In this document: positions 13,975 through 27,086 of the stretch, piece after piece
How the letters are laid out: every line of letters starts with the position of its first letter
Position numbering within the stretch: position 1 is the first letter of the stretch
Origin: Silurus meridionalis
Taxonomy: Eukaryota; Chordata; Actinopteri; Siluriformes; Siluridae
Direction of reading: 5' to 3'
NCBI RefSeq assembly: GCF_014805685.1
Contig: NC_060896.1
Coordinates: forward strand, 8,159,889-8,223,888
DNA length: 64,000 bases
Translations under genes and position numbers: made by a program
Notes under the pieces: generated by a model
Databases searched by the model: none
The model's input: the letters and a program-made list of their open reading frames with translations, nothing else
What the model was told of the DNA's origin: nothing

Positions 13975-16205
13975 TGGCCGGTCTGTCTGCCATGGTCTCC
14001 ATGGAGAGATAGAGCCATTCTGCTGGACACCCCTGTGGTGCCAAATGGCCCGTTCAGCAAAGCCGTAAATACGGTTGTCGACAATTTTCATAAGACCAAG
14101 AAACAGTCAGTGGCGTTCCAGCGGTTTCTCCCTGCGTCTGATTTTAGATCTACATCAGCTGAACTGCTCTCTATTGAGATTCAGGCTTAAGATGCTTACC
14201 CTGAAACAGGTCCTGTCCCAAATCAGATCCGAGGACTCTATCCTTCCTTCACACCGGAAGTTCCTAAGGTTTGCATTTGGGGTCGAAGTCTACCAATATC
14301 TTGTCCTTCCGTTCGGTCTTGCACTCTTACCCTGCACCTTCACAAAGTGTGTCGATGTGGCTCTGGCTCCGCTGAGACTCCAGGGCATCCGAATACTGAA
14401 CTATATAGACGAATGTTAAAATTAGCTCGATCAGAGCACATGGCAGTCCGGCATCGAGATGTCGTTCTCGTCTATATGAAGGAATTGGGGTTAAGACTGA
14501 ATGCCAAGAAAAGTGTAATTTCTCTGTACAGAGAACCACCTATCTAGGTGTAGTGTGAGATTCGACCTTTATGCAGGCACAGCTGTCTCCTACATGAGTA
14601 GAGACTATCGTCACAGCTTTCAAGAAAGTAAAAAAAAGGCCAGCTCCTTGTAGTTGCCTAATGTTACCAACAGATGCCTCCCTCATGGGTTGGGGGTGGT
14701 CATGATTGACCGCTCCGCCCAAGGTCTATGGAAAGGGCCCCATCTCTCATGGGACATCAACTGCCTGGAGATGCTGGCCATGCTTCTAGCGTTGAAGCAT
14801 TTCCCCTGAGACCTAAGGGGCCATCATGTACTAGTCCATACAGACAACACATCGGTGGTCTCCTAAATCAACCACCTGCACTCTCACCTCCTTTACAAGC
14901 TGGCATGACAGATACTCCTATGGACCCAAGGAAAGCTGCTTTTACTGAGAAAACTATACATCCCGAAGCGGTTAAATCAAGGAGCAGACGCCCTTTCAAG
15001 GCAAGGGCTGAGGCCTGTGGAATAAAGGCTCCACCCGGAAATGGTGGATCAAATATGAAGAAGATTTTACAGAGCAAAATGTGCTGGGATTTCTTCAAGA
15101 AACATTTGCCAAAGGGTTGTCTCATTCCACCCTCAAGGTTTATGAGTCTGCTATTGCGGATTTTTATGTTCGCTTGCCGAGCAGTCACTACGGAAAAACC
15201 TGTTAGTGACACATTTTCTCCAAGGTAGCCTGAGGCCTGCGACCCAAAGTGCCTGTATGGCCTCTGTCTGAAGTGCCCTTGAGATTTTTTACAGTCAAAA
15301 CTGTTTTTGTTCACGCCCTTTCTGTGAGCCCCTACTGTCTGGAGTTTACCCTAGGCATGGGTAGTGCCTTTCTCTATCCCGGACCGGGGTATTTTCCCAG
15401 GGTGCTCTCGGTCGTCCCGTGACCAGTCATACTTCAGGCATTCTATCCTCCTCCTTTTTAGGCCCCTGACCAGGTGAAGCTTAACTGGGTGTGCCTGGTG
15501 CGAGCACTGGACACATAAGTCCACAGAACTGCTTGTGGGGAATGTTGGACCAGCTGTTTGCTGCTACAGTCTGTATACAAAAATAAAAAAGTGGTCCTGC
15601 CAACATGCAGACCCTCAGTAGATGGATTGCTATCCATCTCCCGGCTCCTTTCAGGGTCAAGGCACTCCCCTCAGAGTGTGGCAGCCTCTAAGGCCTTGTC
15701 CTTCGAGGTATCTCTCCAAGATATTTGCAACACTGCAGGCTGGTCCACCCCACTGACCTTGGTCAGGTCTTACAGCCTTGACCTTAGTGCCACTCCTCTG
15801 TCCTTCGACCTAGCTGTGCCCATCCACACTAGGCAGGGATTGGTCAGAGCTGTTATTGGACACTTGTTCTCAAAGCGTTGTTGACGAAGTTCGAGTTCCT
15901 GACAGGAAAAGTCTCTAGGTTACGTATTTAACCCTGTTTCCCTGAGGAAACGAGACGCTGCGTCTCCATGCCACACTCCCTGCATCCCTCTTTTCACTTT
16001 CAAAGCTAGCGCCATCTCCGTCAAATGTGTTCTTATAACTTCCTTGTCATAACGTCACCCCGCCGGGGACTTCACGCTGTTCCTTTGGACCGATTACACA
16101 CGTAATTCAGAGCGTGGTCACACGGAAGCGTTTCTGAAGCAGTGTTGATGCAGCGTCTTGGTTCCTGAGGGGGAAAAAAAGGTTACATACGTAACCTAGA
16201 GACGT
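13975..16205 (+). mobile_element. DIRS-type retroelement relic (RT, RNase H, tyrosine recombinase)
   Basis: In order on the plus strand: a gag-end-like block PFSKAVNTVVDNFHKTKKQS (about 14050); RT pieces LRLILDLHQLN, HRKFLRFAFGVEVYQYLVLP and FGLALLPCTFTKCVDVALAP (14130-14380); NYIDE in place of the YLDD-type box; RNase H-like TDASLMGWG and LWKGPHLSWDINCLEMLAML (14670-14790); and a tyrosine-recombinase C-terminus VAASKALSFEVSLQDICNTA GWSTPLTLVRSYSLDL (15680-15790) containing the late-domain HSxxS-like and Tyr positions. The 3' end has GAGACGCTGCGTCTC and GGTTACATACGTAACC palindromic motifs. Frameshifts, stops and deletions; inactive. Confidence 0.85.
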
Positions 16206-17439
16206 TATTAATTACTAAACAAATAAAAGCAAATATACAAACAGCATCTTCAAAGTTTTATGTCATTAAAAAAAAAAGAAATTATTAACCATATAATTTT
16301 TTCAAACCTGTTCATTACACCAACAATGTAGCCTGCAGTCTGCAGTCTGAAAATGACTAGTACAGTAAGTTACATGAACATTAGTAAAGCCATTGGAAGT
16401 GTATTAAATATGAAGCAGTCTCATGAACCCATGTGTTTCTCATCTGGATGTCCAGGACCCCCTCTTAGACGTATTTTGCTTGCCTGGAGCCAGGCATTAA
16501 AGTAGTTTGGCACCAGGCTACGCTTGCCATCAGCCAGTGTACCAAACATCATTGTTGCCATATAATTGTGATTGCACCTGTGCCATGTTTTCTGTTCATG
16601 AGCACGAATATTTAAGTCACATCTTGCACCTCACATAATGTCTTATGTTTGTCTGTCTTGATCCAGGTTATCTTGTTCCCATGCATATTAATTCTGTGTA
16701 ATGATCTATTAGTACTGTGTAAAAAAAAAAAAAATATGCGCTTGTATCCACCGTCACCTTTACCACATAACCTCGTTTCTGTTTAAAGAAAAAATAAACC
16801 ATTTATTTGATTTTATATAAATCTCAGGGATTTGAAAACTATCTCTGTAATAATGCTATAAATGTTTTATAAAATATTCATTAAATGGTAAAATGGTAGT
16901 TTTATTTAATAAATTGTCTTTATTTTCTGATTTATTTATAAATTTGTATCATATTAAATATAGTCTCCACACTATGACATCCCTGATGCCAACAACATTC
17001 TCAAAGACCCAATTAAAGCATTGTTAAAGGCATATACCCTTTAAACAAGCAACACACTCATATCATGTATCTTGTAAACTTACATTCAATACATTACATT
17101 CTTTAAGAGTGTCTTGCCACAATCTTGCCACAGCTGATCATTCTGATGTGAATATAGTGCTAATTAAAAAAAATGATTTTTTATTATTATTTTATCTACA
17201 TGTTGTATAATATGTCTACTTTTCATTTGATGCTATCATCCAGTTTTACTGGCTGCCTCACTCCCACTAACTGCATACATAATGTAAAAGATGGATGCCA
17301 TTAAATACGACAAAACCAAAATTACATTAGAAAACATTACTCCAGCTTTGACAATTATAAATGCTGAAAAATAGTTTGGATGAAAGGCATAAGGTTATGT
17401 CTTATGTCTTGGTTGTTGTTTTGAATCAAAGATATGAAT
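16206..17439. other. Intergenic, nothing recognised
   Basis: AT-rich unique sequence; a poly(A) run near 16721. No exon or clear repeat seen. Confidence 0.4.
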
Positions 17440-17643
17440 TGAAGGTGTCCAATCTTTTCTAGAACAGGCTGTTGTGGGTACAGGTTTTCATTCTAACCAA
17501 CCAAAGGCAACACCAAATTCTATCTCTTTAAATCTAATGATTTTTATTTTTATTTTTAATGACTATCAGGTGTGGTCCTTGCTTGGTTGGAATGAAAACC
17601 TGCACCCACACCAGCCCTTTGTGGAACAGATTGGACAGCCCTG
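17440..17643. mobile_element. Short palindromic MITE, about 204 bp
   Basis: Terminal GGTGTCCAATC (17444-17454) is mirrored by GATTGGACAGCCC near 17629-17641, and CAGGTTTTCATTCTAACCAA is mirrored by TTGGTTGGAATGAAAACCTG inside. This is a common fish hAT-like non-autonomous element. Confidence 0.8.
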
Positions 17644-17732
17644 TTATATTTACACATTTCAGATGTGTATAAATTAAATTTCAACAGTTTCTTTAGTCTT
17701 TTATAATATGCACAACTCTTTATTTCTGTGAT

Positions 17733-17736
<4 letters not shown>

Positions 17737-17793
<57 letters not shown>
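17737..17793. repeat. (CA)n microsatellite
   Basis: About 28 perfect units, 90 bp after the MITE. Confidence 0.98.
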
Positions 17794-17796
<3 letters not shown>

Positions 17797-18169
17797 CGGA
17801 TGACATGGATTAAGTTGAAAGATAATGTGTTTCCTTTGGGGTATATTAGACACCTGACATAAGATAGTTTAGCTGAATCATCCTCTCCCTTGTCAGCTGG
17901 CTAATAATGATATAATTATTTGCTCTAAGCCAATTTTGTGCTCAATGCTACCATTCAGACCATGTACAAGCTGACTCTGACTGTGTCCCCACGTAAAAGC
18001 CAAACACTTGATTCCCTTGATTTAAGCAACCCTGCTCACACATCAGCACTGGTGACTTCAAAAGCAAACAAAAGCAACATTTGTTTATGCAAGTACTATG
18101 AGATTTTCACTGTTGTTGCCTCTTCGAAAATGATTTGTAATGCTAGCTCTTAGTTTCGCTAACACATTT

Positions 18170-18490
18170 TTCCTTGACACCCAGGTGCAGTCAGCATTTC
18201 AATTAATCCCAAAGGTGTTCAATAGGGCTGAGGTCAGAGCTCTATAGCAGGCCACTCAAGACCTCCCAGTCCAGCTCATGTTAATCATATATTATCGGAG
18301 CTCACTTTGTATACAGAGGCATTGCAATGCTAGAACAAGTTTGTGTTTCCAAGTTCAAGTTAAAGGAAATGTTTATGCAATTGCATCCAGAGACAACCTA
18401 TACAACTGTGTGCCTTCAACTTGCTGGTACAGTTTGGGGAAGAACCACATATGGCTGGGAAATTTCAGGTGACCCAATACTTTACAGTAT
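18170..18490 (-). mobile_element. Tc1-like fragment
   Basis: GGTGTTCAATAGGGCTGAGG TCAGAGCTCTATAGCAGGCC and GGGGAAGAACCACATATGGC are blocks shared with fish Tc1-like elements and with 38930-39215 in this window. Reads as transposase on the minus strand, heavily mutated. Confidence 0.75.
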
Positions 18491-18499
18491 GTATACAAC

Positions 18500-20280
18500 A
18501 ATTAGTATGCCCTCTTGAGAGAACAAAAGAGTATATTTTTACTTTTTTACTGTACCTGATTAAAATTTTTATATATCTGTTCTTTATCAGAGAATTTCCA
18601 TTTTAGGTGACTTTTAACTGTTCCATCGTGCTAAATGAAAACCTCTGCAAGCGTAAATCCCACAGCTTTTCTTGCTGTGTGTCTCCTTAAAAGGTGTAAT
18701 GTGCAGGAGAATGAACATTATAATATCAGTAAATCAAAAAAATATTATTTTTAAGGTTAAGTACTTTTGATTCTTAAAATACATTCATAAGCAAAAATTT
18801 TTTTTAACATTTGCTCAAGCAGAAATGTAAAAGGGAGCAGTTTTACTTAATTTTCCTAGACTACTTCTGGATCTACACGAATCGTGCACTTCATTCTAAC
18901 ACTGAAAGGCACTGAGACTTATGGGACACGAGTGAAAAGTCATGATGCAGATGATGAATCAGTCCATCTGCATGAAGACTCATGAGGATGAAGTGTGCTG
19001 AACGCTGTTTAAAGGTCAACAAGGATGAAGACTGATGACAGTTTGGCTAATCTGGTGACATGAAGCTTCTCAGTGATGAGCACAAGGGCAATTTTTCTTT
19101 TGCAGTGTTTAACAGGAGGTTGTTCTGGGTGGGACAGTGAGGCACTTGTGACCTTACTTGGGGCATACTCAGGCAGGGTAGACAGATAATGTCATTTTCT
19201 ATGGACAGATTTTTGCCTAAGATATAACTTCTTTGGCTCATGGACATAACTTGATCACATGGTGCAAAATAAAATAATTTGCCCTACATGTGAAAAAATC
19301 CTATTTATAAAAATACGAATAATGTAAGCAATCGATTTGTGGAAAAATAAAAAGATACTACACTTAAAAAATGTGCCAAAGCACCACATGTGAATCATCT
19401 GATTATCCCCATGTGATATTTTTTCACAAAGAAAAAAAAATTGTAAAGAAAGTGCTGCTCTGAGTAAATCTGGCATTTTGTACTGTCATGCTATGAGCAT
19501 GTGAGGCATTGAAAATATAGCAATGATCATTAGGAGGACAAAAAATATATACACACTCAAATTAAAACGATAAATTTCATGTTTTGTTACATTGTAAGGT
19601 GCTAGTAGTTAGTGAGGACAATTGAATGCATGAATAAAGTTTTAAAATTAAGGGATGTATAGCTCCTGGTTGAGCTGTTAAACACACACACACATACACA
19701 CAGACACACACCCATACACATTCACACTCAGAGAAAAAGCAGATGGCCAATTCAGCCAATTCATCCTGCCACTGTTCAATTAAAAAGTGTGTGTAGTAAG
19801 AGAGAGCTTTCACTTTTTCCCAACACATTAGAGATCAACAACTGTGATAGGAACTGTGATTCTTTTTTTTTTTTGCTCAAGACAGTTAGAACAATGAACC
19901 CCAATTTCAACAGAGATCAAATCAAATGCACAGACTGAATTAAACAGATTGTCTTACAGACTGGACGATAAGCTCTATTCAGCGTTTTTCCCTCTGCAGA
20001 GAAATTATCCAACATTGTGCAGAAATATAAATTATTCCGATCATCCAGTTAGTGTTTTGTATGTGTGTGCAGAATCTTCTACTAATGAACTTGATCGTTC
20101 AAGAAATTGAAAAGTGCCAAAGATTATTGAATCTTCTGAATATTATTCCTGTGAATGTGTTTTACAGTCCCCTGAGTATGTTAGATTTCAGTATGTTATA
20201 TGTATGCACAGGTGTGTTTGTTGGGATCGGAGAAGTTAGCCAAGATTCACATGCATGTCTGTCACCAGTAGATTGCCTTA
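18500..20280. other. Intergenic; imperfect CA tract only
   Basis: Imperfect ACAC tract at 19681-19720 and a T-run at 19863. No gene recognised. Confidence 0.4.
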
Positions 20281-20289
20281 GTAAAGAGA

Positions 20290-20290
<1 letters not shown>

Positions 20291-20357
<67 letters not shown>
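20291..20357. repeat. (TG)n microsatellite
   Basis: About 33 perfect units. Confidence 0.98.
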
Positions 20358-20360
<3 letters not shown>

Positions 20361-20724
20361 GGGAATGAGATAGATCTGTGGATACAAAAGCACAGTGATG
20401 ACATATGCAGCTGTCTTGAGTAAATCACACTGATGTCCTTTTCCTAGTCAGCCACCAGATATCCAACAATTGGCACATTTTTACCAAAGATGCATCATGT
20501 AACAGTCATGTATATCATGTTTCTTCACTGCTGTATACTGCTGCTTGTTTGCCTGCAAAGATTCCTGGAACAGTTCTTATTACTGTTACTAGATAACATT
20601 TGTCCTGCATGGTATGTTGCATTTCCTGTTTTTAACACAGTTGATCTAACTGAAAATTGTACAACTCCAACTAAAAAAAATATATTAATAAGAAATTTAA
20701 TAAAAATCTCACTGGTTTTCACTT

Positions 20725-21560
20725 TTGCTTGGAAGTTGCCAGGTGATTGGTTTGAGTATTTTAGAAACAGCAGATCTGGGATTTCACACAAATCTCTAGA
20801 GTCTAGAAAATACACCCAGTGAGTACTCCATACGTGTGTGGGTGGAAATAACCTCTTGAGAGCGATCATTGACATGACTGGTTTGAGCTGACAGATCAAT
20901 GAGTCTACAATGGCTCAAATAACCATTTTTTACAATAGTAGTACCAGAATAGCTAAAACTAAAACTTCAAGCAGATGACCTACAATAGCAGAAGGTTAGC
21001 ATAGGTTCCACTTCTGTCAGCCAAGAACAGGAATTTGAGGCTACTACTGACTGACTAAACTTGAAACTTGAAGATTGGAGAAAACATGATGTGAACATGC
21101 AGATGTTAGGGTTGGAATATGAGCTTAACAGCATCATGAATATTTTCTCAAATTGGAATGTTGACTATATCCCAGGTTTCCTCACCCTACATCAATACCT
21201 GACTTTACTAATGCTCTTGTGGCTGAATGAGCAGTTTAATCTAGTGGAACATTTTTCCAAAAGAATAGAGGTTGTTATAACTGCAAATGGGCACTAAATG
21301 TGGAATGGAATGTTTAAAAAGCACATACGAATCTTATGGTCACGTGTTAACAAGATTTTGTCCATATGCCAGGAGGTATCAAAAAGTTTCAAGACTAGCA
21401 CTGTTTACAAGAAAGTACTTTATTCATCTATCTTTACACACTATGACCTTAATAAAAAATAAAAATAGTCCCCTTGCACAGCAATACAGCGCTCTCAGCA
21501 TTCCTGCCACTTCTGGAATATGTCTTGAAAGTATATCGCACCTTCTGCGATTGTGAATTC
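20725..21560. mobile_element. Cluster of three Tc1/mariner-type fragments
   Basis: 20725-21045 reads plus-strand transposase DNA-binding relics (GATCTGGGATTTCACACAAA, ...CTGTCAGCCAAGAACAGGAA). 21100-21345 matches the transposase C-terminal end of the family also at 41645-42165 (CCTCACCCTACATCAATACC, GGGCACTAAATGTGGAATGG). 21362-21560 starts AGGAGGTATCAAAAAGTTTC, the end of the mariner-like family also at 28929-28950 and 61357. Confidence 0.65.
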
Positions 21561-24500
21561 AACATATCTACATATTCATGATCAATTCCTTAGCCAAAAT
21601 CTTAAAAGATCTAGCATCAAAATTACAAAAGATGGAAAACACATTATAAATGATTTCATGTGAGCTATAAACAAAAGTTGGAAATATTCCAAATCAAGGT
21701 AGGTTATGCATATTTAGAAATACGTGAACACCAAGGCATTATGATATGATCAGGCACATTATATGTGAACAATTAAAGCTTTGTATTTCAGACAGCAGTG
21801 GAAGATATTTCTGCCACAGGCAGGGTTACTACAGAGTCGACTCCTATTGTTCAAGCAGCGTTTGTCTGTGTGAGAGTCTGTATGTTTGTGTGTGTTCGTC
21901 TGTTCGTCTATCTGTCTCAGCCAAGTCTCTTCTAGTACCATTCCACAATAGACCTAGTCCACTGCACAAACCCTGAGTGTAGATAGACTTGAAGATGGAC
22001 TGCTTGAAGATAATCACTTTTTAATGGCTACAGATTGTAAATCAGCATGAGCTCAAGACCTTTCCTCGGAGAGAGATGCACGTAATTCATTTCCAGTGCA
22101 ATGATGTGGAACTTTGCAAGTAATCACACTGTTTTGTTCAATGAGAGATTATTGTCTAACCGAAGTGCCTATACATTTCATTATTATGCCTGGTGGGATT
22201 AAATAAATTAGTATATCAAGGGTAGACAAATCATTTTTTATGATAACTGACTAAAACATGGTACTGTATCTATTGTAATATATTGATGTATCATTAGCTA
22301 GTTACAGTAAATACATTTTTACAGACTGTGGTTAACAAAACAATGTCCTCTTCTAGCAAGATTTCTAATGTAGTATTGCATTGTGTTTGCAAATGCATCA
22401 CATGTAAAACACAGTAGAGGCTTACTAGCTCAACTTTCAGTTATGCTAGCAGATAATTTTATTATTTAGCATTAGCAGGGTTCATCTGTGTTTTCACGGA
22501 CCAGTTTGTTCCTGATACAGAAATGCCAGATTGCTCCTTACGTTCTGTGCTGTATGTGCTGATGAAAGTTTCAGTATTTATGTGGATTGTAAACAACTGG
22601 AAAATTTCAGAATAAGTAATTCCCTTCCCTTCCCCTCCTGTCCCAGTTTTTTTTTTATAAATCTGAAATTGGAAAATTTTTAGTTTTTTTTCTAAATTCC
22701 CTGCCCCTCCCCTTTCATTTTTTTTTTATCCCACAGTGTCCCTAATACGCCATCGTAGAAGTGTTATTTTTTTTTGTTAGAGCTGTCTATACAACAGACA
22801 GTTAGCTTGTGTATTATCTAGAACTATGGTAATTCTGTATAAAAAAACAAACCTATTAGTACTGACCAATCATTAATATTGGGAACTAAATTCCGCACCG
22901 AGTTGTCCACCTTTTGACTGATTAGACTTAAGCATTTAAAAAAAAAAAAGTAACTGAACCAAACCAAATCGTTTTGTCTGGATTGTATAATACTGCATCT
23001 GGAAAGACCATAAAACATAAATCCAACTGTCATGATAAAGATGTGATTGTATTTGAGCAACTTTGGACTGAGGATTGGATTAAAAGAGCCATGTGATGTG
23101 TGTAGACAGCTGTGCCCTGATTGAGTTTATGAGGCAAATAAATCCTGACAAACCTTCTCAACATCAAATCTAGATAGACTAGAGCAGAGCTCAAACTGAT
23201 TATTGGAGATTGTTGATGACGGACAAAACATTCTTCTGTCTAGAAGAGACAACGGTTCAGAAGTCATGTGTTTTGTTCGATCATTGAATCAGTCTACAAC
23301 GATGTAATAATTGCAGTTTGAAATAGTAAAGTTAATCATTTTGAACAGCTCACGTGTTCTTCTCATTTTATTTGTTTGCCGAAGATCACAAATGGCAGCT
23401 CGAGGCCATGATTGTCTGCTGATCTGTTGCTTTGATCTAATTGGCTTCTCCGGTAATCCTTATAGTCCAGATCAGCAACTGTGTCTTATCAAAAACTTGG
23501 CTAACTGAAGCATGTACTAAAGAATAAATATCAACCTGATACCTAAAGCTGATCTATTCATAATTAATACAAATATCTAAGAAAGGATTACATCTGACAT
23601 TACTTCTGCCTTGCACCTCTATGTTGATCTTTCCTCTGCCTTCTCAATCAGGGCTAGAACAGGCTTGAATTATATATTGAAATACTATATATCTTTCCTC
23701 GCTTTCATTTATTAAACTAACAGTGGCTTGCAATTGCAGGGTGTGGGGTAATAAATAAGAGCATGCATTCATGTGTTTCCTGCGAATGAAGCCATCACTC
23801 GTCTGGAAGTGTATGTGTGTTGTGGGTATTGGAAGTGAAGTAAAGGGACAGAGGCAATAAATCAGGTGTGAGCTTCATAGGTAGTCATTACCCTCTTACA
23901 GATAACAACTGTTTCTCCCTCTGTCACACATTCCTTCAGCTCGCTGCCCTTGGGACACTATCAATATTCTCCTATGTCACTGATTTCTCTATCTGTCTCT
24001 CATCACATCTGTCCAGTTCACATCTGTAGAAGTACAAACGCTCTGTAATATTGCACTACCTACATAAACAGCTCGTTGTTATTTCAGTCCTGTACTCATG
24101 TGCCAGCTTACAGTACATCATTTTTGCTGCTCTGTATAACTAACACACCTTCAAACAAGTTCTAATTCCAACAATGCCATAGATACCAATGGATAAAAAC
24201 CAAGGAAGTAAAAATAGCCATGCCCTCTGGGAGGAAAGGATGGCCTCTCTTCGACAATCATTATGACACTAGGCAGTTGTTAGTATCCATATGTATATTG
24301 ACGAAGGTTGATAGTGTTTTATCTGTGTTAAGCTGTTCTGTGACACATAATGAATAATAAATTGCGCTTGCCTGGTTTCAAGTAATTCAAAAGGAGCATA
24401 TGTTATGAGTTGGCTTACATTTACAAATTGCCAGGTGACTAAACAGGGGAAAAAATTTCCTGGGGAAAAGCGATCAAGCTGGTTACAACCACACACTCCA

Positions 24501-24925
24501 AAAAATCCTAAACAATCGGCGTTAACAAAAAATACTGAATAAAAGACACATGGACACACACAGCCTGTATTTATACAAAAGCACTACCATGGAATCTGGG
24601 CCACAATTATGATCACTTTATTCAAGTTAAACAAAAACAGATACAGTGTCTGATCAAAAAACTCTGTAATTTTATTGTACTATGAAGGTAACCACAAAAA
24701 TTCAAGCAATATAGTAATATGATTACTTTGTTTTGTTTTTTAGATTAAAGAGGAAAATGATTTGAAGTTAAATTTAGCATCAGGTGTTGAGTTCTCTTGT
24801 TTCTTATCAAACAACCCCCAAATAAGTTGAGATGCTGTGTAAAATGCAAATACATTTAGAATGCAATGATTTCAAAATGAATATTTGGAGTCAGATGTTT
24901 CTATCATTCTATCTAGATCACCAGT
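21561..24925. other. Intergenic, nothing firmly recognised
   Basis: AT-rich. Pyrimidine-rich TTCCCTTCCCTTCCCC runs with T-tracts at 22620-22740 end in CCTAATACGCCATCGTAG, which may be a hAT-like fragment. No exon seen. Confidence 0.4.
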
Positions 24926-24929
24926 CTCA

Positions 24930-25100
24930 GCTTATGAGAAGCTGCCTAATAGCACAATACTGCCACCACCATGCTTCATAGCAAGGTGTGGGGTAATAAA
25001 TCATCATGGTCATGATGTTCTTTTAGGTTCTTTGAACAGCTGCTCTGTGTAGTTTTTCTGCCAAACATAATTTTTAGATTAATTGCCAAAATTGTATCCA
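24930..25100 (-). mobile_element. Small Tc1-like fragment
   Basis: GCACAATACTGCCACCACCATGCTTCATAG-type sequence (here split over 24950-24980) matches the strand opposite the Tc1 transposase catalytic region in fish. Short and degenerate. Confidence 0.5.
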
Positions 25101-25329
25101 AAAAATAATTGCAAAAATATTAATCTGGACTCACAGCATCAAGACTTGTCCAGGGTGGTGGAAAGAATGTTCCCTGGCTGCACACACAGCTTGAGACAAA
25201 GTCTCCAAACAAAGCTTTCAGCAGTAATTTTAATTCTTAGATCCCCCTCTGTTTCTTACTAAACTTAATTAGACACATTTGCCTTAGTTACTGTGAAAAT
25301 AAATGGTGTGTAAGTTAAAAATGTGTAGA

Positions 25330-25490
25330 TCTGGCAGTCTGATGACTCAGTCATTCTATACTACTGATTGTAAGGTTATGAGTTTAAAGCACAGGATTGA
25401 CAGACTTGCCTTTGTTGGGTTTTGGAGATTAATCTTTTCGGTTTGAATGAATGAATGAATGAATAAATTAATGAACGAATGAATGAATGA
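25330..25490 (+). repeat. tRNA-SINE remnant followed by (TGAA)n
   Basis: TGACTCAGTCATTCTATACTACTGATTGTAAGGTTATGAGTTTAAA resembles box A/box B spacing of a tRNA-type SINE head (read at 25343-25388). Then GAATGAATGAATGAATGAAT at 25444-25490. Confidence 0.45.
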
Positions 25491-26179
25491 ACACAATTGC
25501 AAAAACGTGCTTGCTATGAGCAAAGGATTACTGAACCAGGGCTACAACCATCCAAAGACAAACAAGTAATTTCTTACTGCAACAGTTTCCGGTTTTAGTC
25601 TTAATGCTCTTTTTGTTTCCACAGTGTCCTTTTGTCCATTTCAAAACCATAATCGATTCTGACATTAAAGTCTAAAATAAGCCTTGAAAAGCCATAGCAA
25701 TTAAAATGCATTTGTCCAATGTTCTGTTTCAAACTCAGCAAACCCATTTGGTCTCCATCCTTTTTTTTATTATTACATATATTTTTTTATCTATTTTTAT
25801 CCTAGAATGTGTTTGTTACTGGTTTATTCTTTCCACTGGGCGTACCAGTCTATCTGGGGTTTTTCCTCCCCTCATTTTTAATAAAGCCATACAAGTCAAA
25901 TGTTTGGAACATTCTATTATATGTTCTCTTGAGTCTTTCTTATGAATAAGAATTGTGACCAAGGCATATCGGGCACGAGAACCATTCCGTTACATTATAT
26001 TTCATTTTATAGCCTATTTGTCTGCAGATTGTCGCCTCTGCCTTCAGCCCATGACTGCACTGCTATACAAAATATAGCTCTGTATCACTTAATCCTCTCG
26101 CTTTTTTCCATCGCACCCTTTTTTTTATAGTCGACAGCAATTTGTCCCAAACAATAAATAAGCCATGGGCCTTCATAAA

Positions 26180-26640
26180 ACCCAAAATCCTGCAATATTA
26201 ATTAGCTTTGCAAATGGAAAGAAACTGGTTTGTGGAATGATTCATATGTAAATATGCATAAATATTTCATAGGTCATTTCTAACCTTGTAAAAATGTTTC
26301 ACTGAGCCCAGTAAAAATGTTCTGCTCAGCAATTCACAAAGACGTTAATTCCCGAAAGGCAGACATGCAAATAATAATCTGTGTGACTGTGACGGAGAAG
26401 CTGACACCCACCGCAAACATGGCAAACTAGTCTAAAGCTGAATTTCTGCAGCAGCGATTCACACCATGTCTTATTCACTGGCCATTCACTCCGCACTCAC
26501 TCACTTATAACACACTTACAGGAGTGTGTCAGGAATGGACCTGATAATGGGTTCTCTGTTCCTGTTAAAGCAGTCAGGCTGAGTGATTGACAGCTGATGG
26601 GATTGTTCTCTAGAATCCAGGATAGAGTGTTGTGATGCTG
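26180..26640. promoter_or_regulatory. Possible downstream regulatory block
   Basis: Contains ATTAATTAGCTTTGCAAAT (homeodomain and octamer-like, about 26197-26215) and TGATTGACAG (26584-26593), which equals the PBX/MEIS-type composite site. Surrounding sequence is non-repetitive. Inference only. Confidence 0.25.
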
Positions 26641-26684
26641 TAAGCACTATGGATTTTGTCACTTCCTATTTCAGCACACATCCT

Positions 26685-27065
26685 AAAGTTTTATAATTTT
26701 ACTAGAATCTAGAAAACTAGAATCTGCTAGATTAGTGGTTAAGACATTGGACTTTAGATCTGAAAGTTGTGAGTTTAAATCCCAGCCACACCATTTGTAT
26801 GAATGAGATAAACGGGGTTGCTCTAGATAAGGATGTCCGCCAAAATGCGGTAAATATTATGCAGTACAGAAATGACACAAAGGACTATGTGATAACTAGT
26901 TTAAGGCTATTCATATTGGGAGGTAGTAGCTCAGTGGTTGGATCTGAAGGTTTTGAGTTCAAATCCAGTCACACCAAGCTGCCACTTCTGGGCCCCTGAG
27001 CAAGGACCTTATTCCCATAGCTGCTCAGTTGTATGAATGAGATAAATATAAGTCTATAATTGTAT
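26685..27065 (+). mobile_element. Two tandem tRNA-derived SINE pieces
   Basis: First piece: TTAGTGGTTAAGACATTGGA...GTTGTGAGTTTAAATCCCAG (box A/B-like, 26733-26785), then a tail TAGATAAGGATGTCCGCCAA. Second piece from about 26920: GTAGCTCAGTGGTTGGATCT, GAGTTCAAATCC, then GGGCCCCTGAGCAAGGACCT. Both fit the cypriniform/siluriform-style SINE layout. Diverged old copies. Confidence 0.7.
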
Positions 27066-27086
27066 AAGTCTATATAAGTTTATAAT

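Noticed and set aside
14868..15314. 148-codon minus-strand open frame
   Set aside because: Antisense to the DIRS relic, where the plus strand gives RNase H and recombinase-like motifs.
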